Notes under the pieces: generated by a model
What the model saw: only the letters and a program-made list of their open reading frames with translations
Database searches by the model: none
What the model was told of the DNA's origin: nothing
Shown: one piece after another, positions 25,077 to 38,540 of the stretch
How positions within the stretch are numbered: the stretch's first letter is position 1
How the letters are laid out: every line of letters starts with the position of its first letter
Made by a program: the position numbers and the translations under genes
Assembly: GCA_050084985.1 (NCBI GenBank)
Contig: JBITNC010000002.1
Coordinates: 8,680,001-8,744,000, forward strand
Origin: Nageia nagi
Lineage: Eukaryota; Pinophyta
Direction of reading: 5' to 3'
Length of the DNA stretch: 64,000 nucleotides

Positions 25077-28000
25077 ATGGAAGAATCCTTTTTATCCAAA
25101 CACATTCTTGATGGTTCCAACTATGGGATTTGGGAACCATGTATGATAGCTGAATTATAAGTAAGGAAGCTTTGGCAAATAGTGAATGAGAACCTTGTAC
25201 CTCCTACAGATGAGAAAGCACTAGAGGCTTACAACATAAAAAATGAGTTGGCAACCTCCATGATTTATCGTGCAATTTTAGATGATGTGCTTATGATGAT
25301 TTCCTCTTAAACCTTAACAAAGGAAGCTTGGGATAAGTTTAAACAAATCTACCTTGGTTCAAAATTTTTAAGAAGGTTTACCATTCTCTAAAATTTGCTT
25401 CAATCTCATCGAGGGGAAGATGAAAATGTAGCTATCTACTTGAACAAAATCATTAACCTAAGGAACTAACTTGTTGCTTGTGGGTGCAATTGGATCAATG
25501 ATGAGTTCATGGTCTTCATCATTCTTTAAAGTCTCTCTTCAAAGTTTAGAAATTTTGTGATGGTTATAGAAACAAGGCTTGATGATGAAGTCTTCTCCCT
25601 TGAGAACCTTTCAAGGCACCTATTGAAGTATGAGGAAACCCTTAACAATAAGGTGTTGATTTCTTCTCCTAAGGATAATAATGTTGCTCTTAGAGAAAAC
25701 AAAACTCCTTTCATGAAGAAGTTCAACCATAAATAGAAATTTTATCCTTCTTCCTCCAAAAGGTTTGAGAAAAGAGGTAGTGGCTACAATAGCAATAGAA
25801 ACAATAACCACAGTAGTAGGAACAGTGGCAATAATAATCATTTCAAGTAAAGAGATGGAAAAGGCAAAGTAAACACTTCTTATTCTAAGGAAAAATTTGA
25901 TGATAATTATAACTATTGTGGCATTCAAAGTCACAAAGAAATTGAATGCTAAAAAAAGAAAAGAGAGAAAAATAACAAAGGTAATGGAAATGTAAAGAAC
26001 TACAAAGGAAAGGAAAATACTCATGCTGGTTTTGCTGCAGCACTCTACTCCATGTCTCGCTCTTTTTCATCTAAATGGATTGTTGACTTTGGTTGCACTA
26101 ATCACCTATGCTTTGAAAAATAAAAGTTTAAAAACTTTCACATGTATAAAAAGGATGCCATTGTGATAGGTGATAACTCTACCCTTGAAGTCTAAGGAAT
26201 TGGAAGTGTACTAATTAATAGAAAGGTTCTTGAAAATGTTCTCTTTGTTCCTAAGTTAAAGATGAATCTTCTCTCTATGATCTAAGTTGCTAGAAAAAGG
26301 TACTCTTTTGAGTTTGACTCTCAATCTTGGTGCATTAAGAAAGAACTTGCCACTTTGGTTAAAGGATCAGTGAAAGATAACCTCTACATTATGGATCAAG
26401 TTCTATCATAAATGTGTCTTGCTTCTAGTGTGTGTTTTAAAGGTAATATTTGGAACCATCATTTAGGGCACCTTAACCACAAGAGTATTCAAGTCATGAA
26501 AGACCAAGAACTTATGGAAGGTTTGCCTTTAATTTCTCCTTCAGTTGGTCTATGCAAGAAGTCCATTATTGGTAAAATCCATAGATAAAAGTTTGAAAAA
26601 GATAAGGCAACAAGAGCATCTCAACCTCTTCAACATATGCATTCAGATTTGATGGATCCATTTTAGACTAAGTCACTTGGAGGAGCATCTTATATCTTGA
26701 CCTTCATTAATGACGTTAGTAGAATGACCTTTAGATATCTACTTGAGCACAATGATCAAACCTTTAAAAGTTTTAAGATTTTTAAAGCCTTTATTGAGAA
26801 TCAAACTAACCTCAAAATTAAGATGTTAAGATCAGATAATGGGAGAGAATATAATAGTAATGAGTTCAATGACTATCATACTAAGTATGAAATCAAGAGG
26901 AAGTTCACAATTCCATACACTCCTCAGTAGAATGGTGCTACTGAAAAGAAAAATAAAATAATTATGGAGATGGTTAGATGCATGTTGGGTAATCTTCTTA
27001 AGTTCTTGTGGGGTGAAGCTATGAACACTACTATTTACATATTGAATAGATGTCCCACAAAAGTTGTTCATAGTAAAACTCCTTTTAAGGCATAGTTAGG
27101 AAGAAAATCTAATATTTCTCACCTTAGGGTATTTGGTTGTGAAGCATTCTCCTATATTATTTTTGAGAAAAGAAAGAAGTTGAAAAAAAGAGCTAAAAAA
27201 TGCATCTTTGTGAGTTATCATAGTTAGCATATAGGCTATAGGCTCTTCTCTCCAACCTATAAAGTAGTATTCATTTCAAAGGATATAAAGTTCAATGAAC
27301 TTCTTGAAGAATCTACTTCTAATGAGGATGTTGATGATCTAGAGGACTCTTTAATTGCTCCTAGATGGTTGGATATTGATGTAGACAAGTCACACCAAGA
27401 ACAAAATTCTCTAACACAAAGGGTAACAAGGAGCATGACCTTGAACAAATCCTTAATTGCTAATATTAACAATAACCATGAGCCCTCAATATTCAAAGAA
27501 GCTTCTAAGCATGAATACTGGATGGAAGCCATGAAAGTGAAGTATGAGGTGCTTATAAAAAATAAAACTTGGGACTTGGTTCCTTATCTCAATGAAAAGA
27601 ATGTGATTGACAATAAGTAGATCTACAATGTCAAGTTCAATTTAGTTTGAGATATTGAGAAATACAAGGCAATGTTAGTAGCTAAAGGTTTTGCTTAGAA
27701 ATACAATGTAGATTATGAGGAAACCTTTGCTCCCATGGCAAAGATGCTTATTGTGAGAGTAATTCTTGCTCTTTTTTTAGCTCAAGGATGGAAATTTTTT
27801 CAACTTAATATTAAGAGTGCATTTTTCAATGGTGACTTAGATGTGAAAATCTTCATAAATCAACCAGAAGGATTTATTGTGGAAGGTAAAGAGTCCTTTG
27901 TGTGTAAGCTAAAGAACTCATTATATGGACTTAAGCAAGCACATTGAGTCTAGTACAAAAAGATTTTAGGGTACTTTACAAACATTAGATTCTCCAAATG

Positions 28001-28747
28001 TTTTTCAGACTCTAATCTATATGTGCTCTATATGGGCTCATCAAAGAAAAGATGTGGTCTTGATTCTTCTTTATGTGGATGATCTTTTGATTACTAGGAT
28101 CAATGATGAAATTATTCAAGAGTGCATATCCAAACTTAAGGCAACATTTGAAATGATTGATCTTGGTCTTTTGCACTACTATCTTGGAATGCAAGTGTAT
28201 CAATTCAAGAATTGTACTTACCTTAGTCAATCTAAGTATATATCAAATAACTTATAGAAGTTTGGAATGGAGGAGTGTAGATATGCTGTAATCCAAATCT
28301 TTGCTAGAATCACTATTTCTCTAAGCTCCAACTCTTAGTTAGTTGATGCTACAGCTTACAGGAAATTAATTAGTATTCTTTTGTATTTGACTATATCTAG
28401 ACCAAATATTACCTTTGTAGTGCATATAATGGCACAATTCATGTATAAACTTTATGTTGAGCACTTCAATGTTGTTAAGCAAATCTTGAGGTATGTTGCA
28501 GAGACTAAGAATCTTGCTCTCAAGTATTTCAAGTTATCCTTATTTGTTCTCTCTAGATTATCAAATTTTAACTATGAAGGAGATAGAGATGATAGGAAGT
28601 TAACCTTTGCATATGTGTTTAGCATTGGTTCAAGTGCTATCTCTTGGGCCTCCAAGAAGTAGCCTACTATTACTCTTTCTACTATAGAAGCTAAATATCG
28701 TGCCATGTCTATTATAGCCCAGGAAGCTATTTTTCTAAGGCATCTTT
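25077..28747 (+). pseudogene. Copia gag-pol, + arm, decayed and 3'-truncated
   Basis: The order is Gag, protease, integrase, RT, RNase H, which is diagnostic of Ty1/Copia. The start ATG at 25,077 matches the Copia-B start. A CCHC-like knuckle lies near 25,915 (NYCGIQSHKEIEC). The protease triplet is DFG in place of DSG near 26,090. The integrase has SDLMDPF near 26,645 and RSDNGREY near 26,832. RT has FFNGDL near 27,822 and YVDDLL near 28,074. RNase H has RPNITF near 28,399. More than 20 in-frame stops are present, most at expected Gln or Trp codons. The frame breaks off inside RNase H just after FLRHL, where the DNA switches to leader sequence. It is non-functional. Confidence 0.9.
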
Positions 28748-28960
28748 CTTAATACTTTTTAAGTAAAAAAGAAGAATTTTATGAATGTTAAGTTCTTGAT
28801 CTTTCATAATTTGAATACTCTTGTGGTTAAGGTACCCTAAATAATAGTGCCAAAAGATACATAAGAGTTCCTCACACATGGATAACTAAATAGTGCATAT
28901 ATTTAAATGAGAACACACTATGCATGGATAATCACATATATATAGATAAGAGTTCCTCAC
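28739..28960. other. Patchwork junction between the two Copia arms
   Basis: Three pieces are joined. 28,739-28,794 copies + strand leader sequence (matching about 24,046-24,090), entered through the shared GCATCTT of RNase H. 28,795-28,852 is a minus-strand piece of the pre-integrase region (matching about 32,068-32,125). 28,853-28,956 is minus-strand tail-repeat sequence with the TTCCTCACACATGGATAA phrase. The minus arm tail then begins. This looks like repeated template switching or end joining. Confidence 0.65.
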
Positions 28961-29555
28961 TACTTTACCATTTTAACAAATGGTTTACAATATAATCATT
29001 AACCACAACTGGTTTTAATGTACATAAGGTAGTCATCCAATTGAAAGTCATCAAGAGTCACCAAGAGCTTGCACACCTGAAGTGAGTAACATGTAATATC
29101 AAAGAACTTGCAAGTCATCAGTAGCTCAAATAATAAGATCAATTATATGTATCATATTCATATCAACAAGGATAGATGAATCAAATAAATACCATCATAA
29201 GTTAATCAATGGTGCACTATAAGTTATCATAAAGATGCCAAGACAAAACTCATAGTCACTTGCTGTATTCAAAAATATATGTTAATTATCATTAGAAAAT
29301 AAAGCATAACAAAATGCACATACAAGTTCCTCACATATAAATAACTACATAGTGACAAAAGACACATACAAGTTCCTCACACATGGATAACTAAATAGTG
29401 CTAAATTGGCCAATATTTTACTCTAAAAATTTATACAACAAGTTCCTCACATAGAGTGAAATTACCATGAAGGTGTACAATAAATCAACATAATACAACA
29501 TAAAATCCTCCTAGGGGTGAAGTTGTCATCACAAACATGAATTCAACACAAGAAT
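28951..29555 (-). mobile_element. 3' tail of the minus strand Copia arm
   Basis: The minus strand matches the Copia-B tail (54,700-55,430): the repeat phrase seen on the + strand as AAGTTCCTCACA, the CATAAGTTAATCAATGGTGCAC region, and the ACCATTTGTTAAAATGG region. Similarity ends abruptly at about 28,957, before the polypurine tract and 3' LTR, which are missing. Confidence 0.75.
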
Positions 29556-32500
29556 TCAAACTTCACTCCCCCTTGAAGGCAACTTCACCAACTTAATAGC
29601 ATCCCTAAGCTTACTGAATTGAGCTTTAGAAAGGGGTTTGGTGAAAAAATCAATGGAGTTTAAGGTGGATGGATAATACTCGAGTTGTATGATGCCATCA
29701 AGAACCTTCTCCCTGATAAAATGGGATTAGATTTCCACATATTTTATTATCTGATGGAACATAGGATTCTTAGCCAAAGAAATAGTTGATCGATTATTTG
29801 AAGAAATCAAAGATAGGCCAAGTTGCTCATACCTAATTTCTTTTAGAACATACCTTAGCCAAATAGCTTCCTAGGCAACAATAGACATGGCTCGATATTC
29901 AACTTCTATGGTGGAAAGAGAAATAGTAACCTGGTTATTAGAGGCCTAAAAGATAGTACCTAAACCAATGCTAAAAATATACATAGAGGTTGACTTTATA
30001 TCATCTCTATCTCCTCCATAGTCAGAATCTTAGAACCTTGAGAGAACAAATGAGGGTAACTTGGAATTCTTGAGAGCAATATCCTTTGTCCCTGAAACAT
30101 ACCATAAGATTTGCTTAACAACATTAAGGTGCTCAACATATGGTTTCTGCATGAATCATGCCATCATATTCACTGTAAAAATAATATCTAGCCTAAAAAT
30201 AGTCAAATACATAAGACTACCAATTAATTTCCTAGAAGCTGTAACATCAGCCAACTAAGAGTTGGAGATAAGGGATATAGTGATTCCAGGAGAGATTAGG
30301 ATTGTAGCATGTCTACACTCCTCCATTCCAAACTTGTACAAGATGTCTGATATATACTTGAATTGACTAAGATAAGTATAATCTTTGTATTGATACACTT
30401 GCATTCCAAGGTAGTAGTGTAAGAGACTAAGATGAGTCATTTCAAATGTTGCCTTGAGCTTGGATATGCACTTTTGAATGATCTCATCATTGTTCCTAGT
30501 AATTAGAAGATCATCCATATAAAGAAGAATCAAGACCACATATTTTTTCTAATTGAGCACACATAAATTGAAGTTAAAAAGATACTTGGAGAATTCAATG
30601 TTTGCAAAGTACCCCAAAATCTTTTTGTACTAGACTCTAGGTGCTTACTTAAGTCCATACAAAGTCTTCTTTAGCTTGCACATAAAGGACTTTTTCCTTT
30701 AATAATAAACCCTTCAGGTTGATTCATAAAGATTTTCACATCCAAGTCACCATTGAGAAATGCACTCTTGATGTTAAGTTAAAAAATTTTCATCTTTGAG
30801 ATGCTAAAAGAGAAAATATTATCCTCATAATAAGCATCTTTACCATCAAAGCAAAGGTTTTCTCATAATTTACATCATATTTCTGAGCAAAACCTAAGGG
30901 CTACTAACCTTGCCTTGTATTTCTCAATATCCCTAACTAAATTATACTTGACTTTGTAGATCCACTTATTGCCAATCATATTTTTCTCATTGGGATAAGG
31001 AACTAAGTCCCAAGGTTTATTTTTCATAAGCATCTCATACTCCACTTTCATGGCTTCCATCCAACACTCATGCTTAGAAGCTTCTTTGAAAGATGAGGGC
31101 TCATTCTTTTTGTCAATTTTGGTAAATAAGGATTTGTTCAAGGTGATGCTCCTTGTTACCTTTTGTGTTGGAGAATTTTGCTCTTAATGTGACTTATCTA
31201 CTTCAATATCCAACCAGCTAGGTGCAATGATGAGTCATCTAGATCATCAACATTCTTATTAGAAGTAGATTCTTTAAGAAGTTTATTAACCTTTACATCC
31301 CTAGAAATAAACACTCCTTTGTAGGATGGAAAGTAAAGCTTATAGCCTCTATGTTGATTGTCATAACCCATAAAGATGCATTTTCATCTTTTTGGTCTAA
31401 CATTTCCTTTTTCTTAGAAATAATGTAGGAAAAAGCTTCACAACCAAACACCTTAAGGTGAGAAATGTTAGGTTTTCTTTCTGACCATGGCTTAAAAGAA
31501 GTTTTACCTTGAATGATTTTTGTGGACACCTATTCAAGGTGTAAATAGTAGTGCTCATAGCTTCACCCCATAAGAAATTAGAAATATTACCCAACATGCA
31601 TCTAGCCATTTCCATAATTATCTTATTTTTTCTTTTGGAAACATTATTCTATTGAGGAGTATATGGAATCATAAATTATATCTTGATTTCATACTTAGCA
31701 CAATAGATATTGAACTCATTGCTATTATATTCTTCCCTATTATCTGATCTCAACATCTTGATTTTAAGGTTAGTCTGATTCAACTAAGGCATTAAAATTT
31801 TTTAAACTCTCATAGGTTTGATCCTTATGGTCAAGAAGATAGCCAAATGTCATTCTGCTAAAATCATCGATGAAGGTCAAGATGTAATATTCTCCTTCAA
31901 GCAACTTAGTCTAAAATGGAACTATCAAATCTAAATACACAAGTTGAAGACGTTGAGATGCTCTTGTTGCCTTATCTTTTTTAAACCTTTATCTATTCAT
32001 CTTGTTAAGGATGCACTTCTCACATAGACCAATTGAAGGTGAAATTGAAGGTAAACCTTCCACAAGTTCTTGGTCATTCATGACTTGAATACTCTTATGG
32101 TTAAAGTGCCCTAAACATTGGTGCTAATGATTTCCTCTAGAACACACATTCCTAACAAGACAAATCCTTGTTGAAACTTGATCCATAATGTAGAGATCAT
32201 CTTTCACTGACCTTTTAACTAATGTGGCAATTCCTTTCTTAATGCACCATGATTAAGAGTCGAACTCAAATGAGTACCTTTTTCATGCAACTTAGATCAT
32301 GAAAAGAAGATTCATCCTAAGCTTAGGAATATAAATCACATTTTCAAGAACCTTTCATGAATCAACACACTTCTAATTCCTTGGACTTCAAAGATAGAAT
32401 TATTACCTATCACAACTGCATCTTTCTTATACTTGTGAAAATTTACAAACTTATCTTTTTCAAGGCATAGGTGATTAGTGTAATTAGAATCAATAATCCA

Positions 32501-33488
32501 ATTAGTTGAAAAAGTATGAGACATGGAGTAGAGCATAGTAGTAAATCCACTTTTTATATTCTTCTTCCCTTTGAAGTTCTTTACATTTCCATTGCCCTTG
32601 ATCTTTCCTTCTCTTTTCATTTTGTAGCAATTAGTTTTTTTGTGACCATGGATGTCATAAAAGTTACAATTTCCATTGAACTTTGCCTTAAGATTTAGTT
32701 TGCTTACCTTACCTTTTCCATCTCTTTACTTGAAGAAGTTGTTGTTGCCATTATTTTCATGGTTTTCGTTGTTTCCATTGTTATTTCCCTTTTTCTCTAA
32801 CCTTTTGGAGGAATAAGGATAAATTTTTTTATGATGGTTTAACTTCTTCTTGAAAGAAGTTTTGGTTGCTCCTAGAGCAATATTATTATTTTTTGGAGAA
32901 GAAATCAACATCTTTTTGTTAAGAGTTTCCTCATGCTTCAAAAGGAGCCTAGAAAGGTTCTTAAGGGAAGACTTCTTCATCATCAAGCCTAGTGTCAATT
33001 ACCACCACAAAGTTATCAAACTTTGAAGAAAATCTTTAGAGAATGATGAAGACCATGAACTCATAATTGATCCAATTGCATCAACAAGAAATAAGTTGGG
33101 TCCTAAGGTCAATGATTTGGTTCAAGTAAATGGCAACATTTTCATCTTCCCTTTGATGAGATTGAAGCAATTTTTGATGGATAGTAAACCTTCTTGAAAA
33201 CTTAGATCTAAGGTAAATCTTTTTAAGCTTATCTCAAGCTTCTTTTGATAAAGTTGAGGTTGAAATCATAAGAAGCATATCATCTGATACTATATAAAAA
33301 ATCATAGAGGTTTCCAACTCATTCTTCATGTTGTATGCCTCATGTGCCTTCTCATCTATAGGAGCAATAAGGTTCTCATTCACTATTTGCCAAAGCTTCC
33401 TTACCTGTAATTCAACTCTCATCCAAGTTTTCCAAATGCCAAAGTTGGAACTATTAAGAATGTGTTTGGGTAAAAAGGTGTATCTTAT
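29556..33488 (-). pseudogene. Copia gag-pol, minus arm, decayed
   Basis: This is a full-length but broken Copia polyprotein on the minus strand. The start codon has changed (ATG to ATA at 33,488-33,486). The Gag zinc knuckle near 32,660 has lost a cysteine (NFYDIHGHKKTNC). The protease reads DSN for DSG near 32,505. The integrase has MEMARCMLGN near 31,610. RT has YMDDLL near 30,510 in place of YVDD. RNase H runs to the stop at 29,556. It is closely related to the + arm and to Copia-B, but is too diverged to be a recent inverted copy of the + arm. Many stops and shifts; non-functional. Confidence 0.88.
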
Positions 33489-36339
33489 TTGCTACATAAG
33501 AATATGAAAAAATAATGAGCATGTGGTTTATAAAACAACATTACATGTTTCCAAGTAAATCAACTATACATGTTAAATTTAGAAATAAGGACATGCTTGA
33601 TTTTTTTCATAAGAGCAAATGTTTATAACTCAAATATACATCCCATGTACCCAAATACTAGGAACCATAGATGTAGAGTGACATTATTGAGGTTTATTTT
33701 CTTGTCTAAAATTAGGCCTTCACTTGGATGTTTGTAAGAGGGTGCCTAGGTACAACCAATCCTCAACTAGTTCACCTTGGGCAGTATTATACTCTCATAA
33801 GGAGAAGTATCTACTATTTTCCAAGGTTATGACATATATTGGATTGAACAAATTATTAATCTTGATTAGGTTTCAAGTTTTCCTCCTAAGTTATCAGGAT
33901 AATCCTTGAATAGACATGCGGACATGTGGTATCACTACACACATGCCTGTCCACCTATTGGACGTATATATATACCAACAAAGGACTTTGGGGCATTGAT
34001 AAGTATGGAATTTTTACTATTTGGATCATTAAACTTAAATTCTCTAGTACACCTATCCTCACCTCATGGCTCCCCAAATAATTCATGTTATGGAATGTAT
34101 GTGTAGATGTGTTCATTATAAGGGGTTTCTCATTTCAATGTTTGTGATTTTGCATAGGTAAATAAAGCAAAAGTGTGAAACATGAAGTAAAAGAGCATAA
34201 GTAAAAACATCATCCATTTGCAGTTTGAAACCTAAGAGTCCAATGCATTTTATTTACTAACCCCTAAAGGACATCTTTACATCAATCCGTATCTTGCACA
34301 AGTCCATTCCATACTTTGCATAAAAAAATTAGCATGAATCAATCCCATTAACTTAAACAATTAAGTAATAAATATGCATCTCTTAACTTAAAAAAATAAG
34401 TTATAAGCATGCATCATTTCATTAACTTAAACAATTAAGTAATAAATATGCATCATTTAACTTAAAAAGGTAAGTGATAAGCATGCATCATTTAACTTTA
34501 AAAAGTAAGTAAGAAGCATGCATTATTTACTTAATTTGCATAATTCTATCTATCACTTTGCATAAAAAAGGATAAATACTCATGTATAATTTGCATAAGT
34601 TAACTTTAAAAGAACTTTAAAGAGGCATAAGCTTTCATTCATATCCTTGAATCAAAGATATAAAAATTTTAAGTATTGCATAAGGAATTTATCAACACTT
34701 AAAATCTAAGTAATAAACATGTTATATTTGCATAAAAAAATGAATGCTAAGAGAGGTAAAAAAATTACAAACTTAGGTATGCATCCATTCTAATATTTTT
34801 AAGTAAAACATATAATTTTTCCCTTTTTTACTTAAAAATTGATTTTAGGATGCCTCCTCTAAAAAAAAATTACCTTAGTAAAAAAATCATTTCTAAGAAA
34901 GTGCGAATATCATGAAAAATATTATATTTGCATGATCATTGCAAATAATATATTTAATTCCTTTTTTTTTTGTAAAAAGAAACCTCCCTTAAAAATATTT
35001 ACCTTCAAATTGCAAAATTACTTTCGTAAAAATTCCTATTAATTATGAGCTCTCAAAAATAGAAAATTTACTTTAGAAAAAAAATACTCAACCTTCTTTA
35101 AGTTTAAAATGCATTAAATGCAAAAAGGAATATTTTTACGCCACTCCAAGTTAGTTTCAAAAAAGGTGAATGGAATGATGGTTTTGCTAAAGAATTAATA
35201 CTTAGTAGGCTTAATAAAAGTAGAGTATAATGCCAGCAAGCAAAAGGAAGGACATAAAAAAGGAATTAGGCATGAGTTCTAGAAAAAAAATTTAATGTTT
35301 AGACAAGATGGACATAAAGAGAGTGCACATCAAGTAGCTTACACAGCTACAAGAGAGAGAGAGAGAGGGTTGACTCTGATCATGGTGACCATGAATAGAT
35401 AAGGCTGCTGTGAGAGCCAGATAAGGATACATAAAAGCAATGGAGTGGAGTGAGAAAGAGAAAAAAAATGGAAGAAAAAAGAGGGTAGCCACAAGTGAAG
35501 GAGGGCTACACGGGGAGGAGAGACCAAATGAATTGGCAATGCACAAAGGATGCTCAAAACCAAGAAGGCCCCCAAGAAATGCACCCAAGGGAGCCCCTCT
35601 TGAGTTTGTTATGGGAGATAGGCAGCTAAGGTAGGTCGTGATGCAAAGGTGAATTGGGAGTTCATAGACCTTAGTCACCAATTGGGGTTTGGAAATCCCC
35701 ACACCATGCATAGTCGCCCCTAGAACTTTGAGATTAATTTTGTATTCAATAAAAAAATCTTGGTAAAAAAAATGCAACTTTCTCTTCTCTTCCCTTTTTT
35801 TTCAAAGGTTTTAGAAGACTCAAAAAAAGGTAATTATTTTTTTTTGTTAGTATAAAAATATACCTTATTTGAAAAAAAAAATTCTAATTTTTAAAAGCTA
35901 AAATTGCTTTGCAAGGTAGAAATATCAAATAATTTTCACAAAAGATATAGTTATATAAAAGAATATATACAAATGAAGAACAAGAAATATATATATATAT
36001 ATAATATATATAGCAACTTTTGTAAAAAACAATTTAACAAGAATGTTAACAATAGATTGCATGTATATATATTTGAGTAAAAAAAATGAACTAACACTTT
36101 ATACAAAAAATATGTTAGTCTAAAATAAGTTACATCATTTGTTGCTATATTTAAGCAAATATTGTTATAAATTGAACTAACATATTTCACTAAACATGTT
36201 AGTAATAAGTAGAGATTCAAAACTTGGAGGAGAGTAAGTAAGAGGTTATACCTTTAAATGTTTTACCTCACAAGGATGAAGAAAGAAGAAGCCTCCAAGA
36301 TGAGTAGATTCCAAGGATGTGAAGAGGAGCCTCCAAGGA
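33489..36339 (-). other. Untranslated leader of the minus Copia arm, with an extra block
   Basis: The conserved leader block lies at about 33,655-34,290. Between 34,300 and 35,280 are AT-rich repeats of AACTTAAAAA and GCATGCATCATTT type. At 35,290-35,760 is a clearly more GC-rich block with a (GA)n run near 35,351-35,367 and a minus-strand open frame of 161 codons that resembles no family I know. An AT microsatellite lies at 35,983-36,012. The GC-rich block sits about 0.6 kb from the LTR, the same place where Copia-A and Copia-B carry unrelated inserts. Confidence 0.6.
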
Positions 36340-36351
36340 GCTCTAATATCA
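36340..36351 (-). other. Primer binding site of the minus Copia arm
   Basis: The minus strand reads TGATATTAGAGC, two changes from TGGTATCAGAGC, two bases from the LTR end as in Copia-B. Confidence 0.7.
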
Positions 36352-36353
36352 AT

Positions 36354-36862
36354 TTAAGGATTTGAACTATAACATAAACAACTTTATACTACCAGGATAT
36401 CATGAAAGCTCAAACTCACATCTAAATAACTCAAAGAAGACAATCTCACAAAGTGACACAAAAGATTAAGTGGTTCCTCCAACTTGGAGTACATCCACTA
36501 ACTAGATCTTACTTCATTCACAAATATGAACTTACAAATCTCCTAATCTCATCTCCTACACTCTATCCTATAGTATAAATTTACTCCACAAATTGATGTG
36601 TGATCACAAAAAGGGAGCCTTTTATTTATAGACCAAAATCCCTCTTTGGATTATCCTTTTACCCAATGTACAAAGGTGTTGCATGCAACTCCCTTTTACT
36701 GAAGGGGCATGCTCATGACATGTAGTGTAGGATAAGTTACATTATCATATTCACTTAAATACTTAAGATATCTAATGATACCCTTAAATATTAGTGAATT
36801 TACAAATATTTACTAAGAGGATTAATACAAACCTTTACAATAATGCATTATACATTCCAACA
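36354..36862 (-). repeat. 5' LTR (type C) of the minus Copia arm
   Basis: The LTR is 509 bp. On the minus strand it starts TGTTGGAATG at 36,862 and ends ATCCTTAA. It includes a TATA box at 36,630-36,623 (TATAAATA) and the palindrome at 36,751-36,796. It matches 23,108-23,510 in inverted orientation. The bases after it on the right are ATATC. I found no convincing duplication partner. Confidence 0.85.
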
Positions 36863-38540
36863 ATATCAATAAAATGCTTAAGGTAAATGATCATAAAACA
36901 AAACTATAAAATATATTATATAATGATGTGACACAATCGTATCAAGAGGGTGCAATTATGTATAATAAATAATAAAAGCAAATTATTTCTACTTTACCCT
37001 AGCTGTTGAAGGGTAAAATAACCAAAGATTTTGCTTTTTCCTAGTAGTTAAAGGATGAAGATGATAATGACATAGTCATATCAAATGATCAAATGTAGGT
37101 TCATAGGCATACTAAGCATTCAATAAGAATATTCAAGCATGCAATGCTTGAAAAAAACACCGTGTTGAATGATAAATGATAAAACATGCTAAAATGATAA
37201 AAAAATAAATAGAATGCAAGAGTATAATGTCAATTTTGTGAAAAATTGATCACACCTATGGGGGTACTTGACATGACAATGATGACTAGGAATGTGAAAA
37301 ATGTTGAGATATTACATCCCCCTTGAATGGGAAGATGTGATGAGGTTCAAGAATAAGCCCTAGCCAGCTTATCGATCAACGAGTGAGAAATGGTAATTAG
37401 AATCAATGGGAAATGTGAAATAATGACTAAATTAGATCTAATTGGTTTGTTGTAGATCCATTAGAGCTAACTAGAAGGATGGTTAAGGTAATTAGCTAAA
37501 TGGATTGACTCTCAAGATCAACACACCAATTGACCAATTGGTCGATCGGTTGGGACCACAATGGGTTAAAAATAAAAAGTCAAAATCATTTATCATTTTG
37601 CAAATGTATCATTGTGTGATTAGACCTCTGGGCCATGAGTGACATTTTCCCCTTGCATGCGCTGAGAGTGATTGGAGTTGATGAGGAGAGATGGCGATAG
37701 TAGAATGAGGCATATAGTATCCACCACATAGCCCACTTGATGGAGGAGATGAACGCACACATAAGCAAGTTTGTACTCAAAAACTTGATCATTTTCAATT
37801 CTAAAAATGTAGTTAAGTAGAACACATAGATATTAAAAGGAGAAATGAACTTTTTTTAATGATTAAAATTTCACAAAAAAGATAAAATATAGGATGAAAA
37901 CCTAAAAACTAGGGCATCATCTCATTTTGAAAATATTATACCAAATGTGATAAAAATATAGTCAATATGATCATAGGAGAGTGTAGAGAAAATTTGTTAG
38001 AGTAGATTCTTAGTTTTATGCATTTTTTATTATTTTTTTATATCTTTGGGATGTAGGTCCATTTGGCCCCATTCAAATCTGGTAGTCAATGGGATGTAGA
38101 CTATTCCTTTTAGGGATTAGTGGGTACCCCATTGATTAGACCCCAACTGCATTGAGTTGGGATTGATGGGTTGATTAATCAATCACCCAATTGATCAACT
38201 AACTTGTCTACAAGGAACTAGTTTAGAAATCCTAACTAGCCTATCACAAACTGGTTAGATAGATAAGGAAATATAGGCAAGACCTAGACAACAAAATGAT
38301 AAAAATAAATAAAGATAAAAGCATAGAATCAAACAACACATAGGGATGAGATACAAGACACAAAACATATGATTAGATCACATAAAATAAAAACTAACTT
38401 AGGATAAAGAGGACTAAATTTGTAATATAGAAACATATTAAATTTTACCAAAAATATTGACATGACTATCATGAACTTATGTCAAGCAAATACCTAGTAC
38501 AAATTTAGGTCTATCCCAAATAGGGTGTGTGGTGCTATGG

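Noticed and set aside
25620-26024. 134-codon minus-strand frame, hydrophobic
   Set aside because: It is the antisense shadow of the Asn/Lys-rich gag of the + Copia arm; the opposite strand carries the family motifs.
35292-35777. 161-codon minus-strand open frame, the longest outside Copia-B
   Set aside because: Leu/Ser-biased composition with no recognisable motif, lying in the GC-richer leader block; likely an accidental open frame, so it is mentioned within the leader and not called a gene.
17693-36862. A single 19-kb minus Copia element from the LTR at 18.2 kb to the LTR at 36.9 kb
   Set aside because: The tail fragments at 18,242-18,450 and 28,957 onward overlap in content by about 100 bp, so they come from two different copies.
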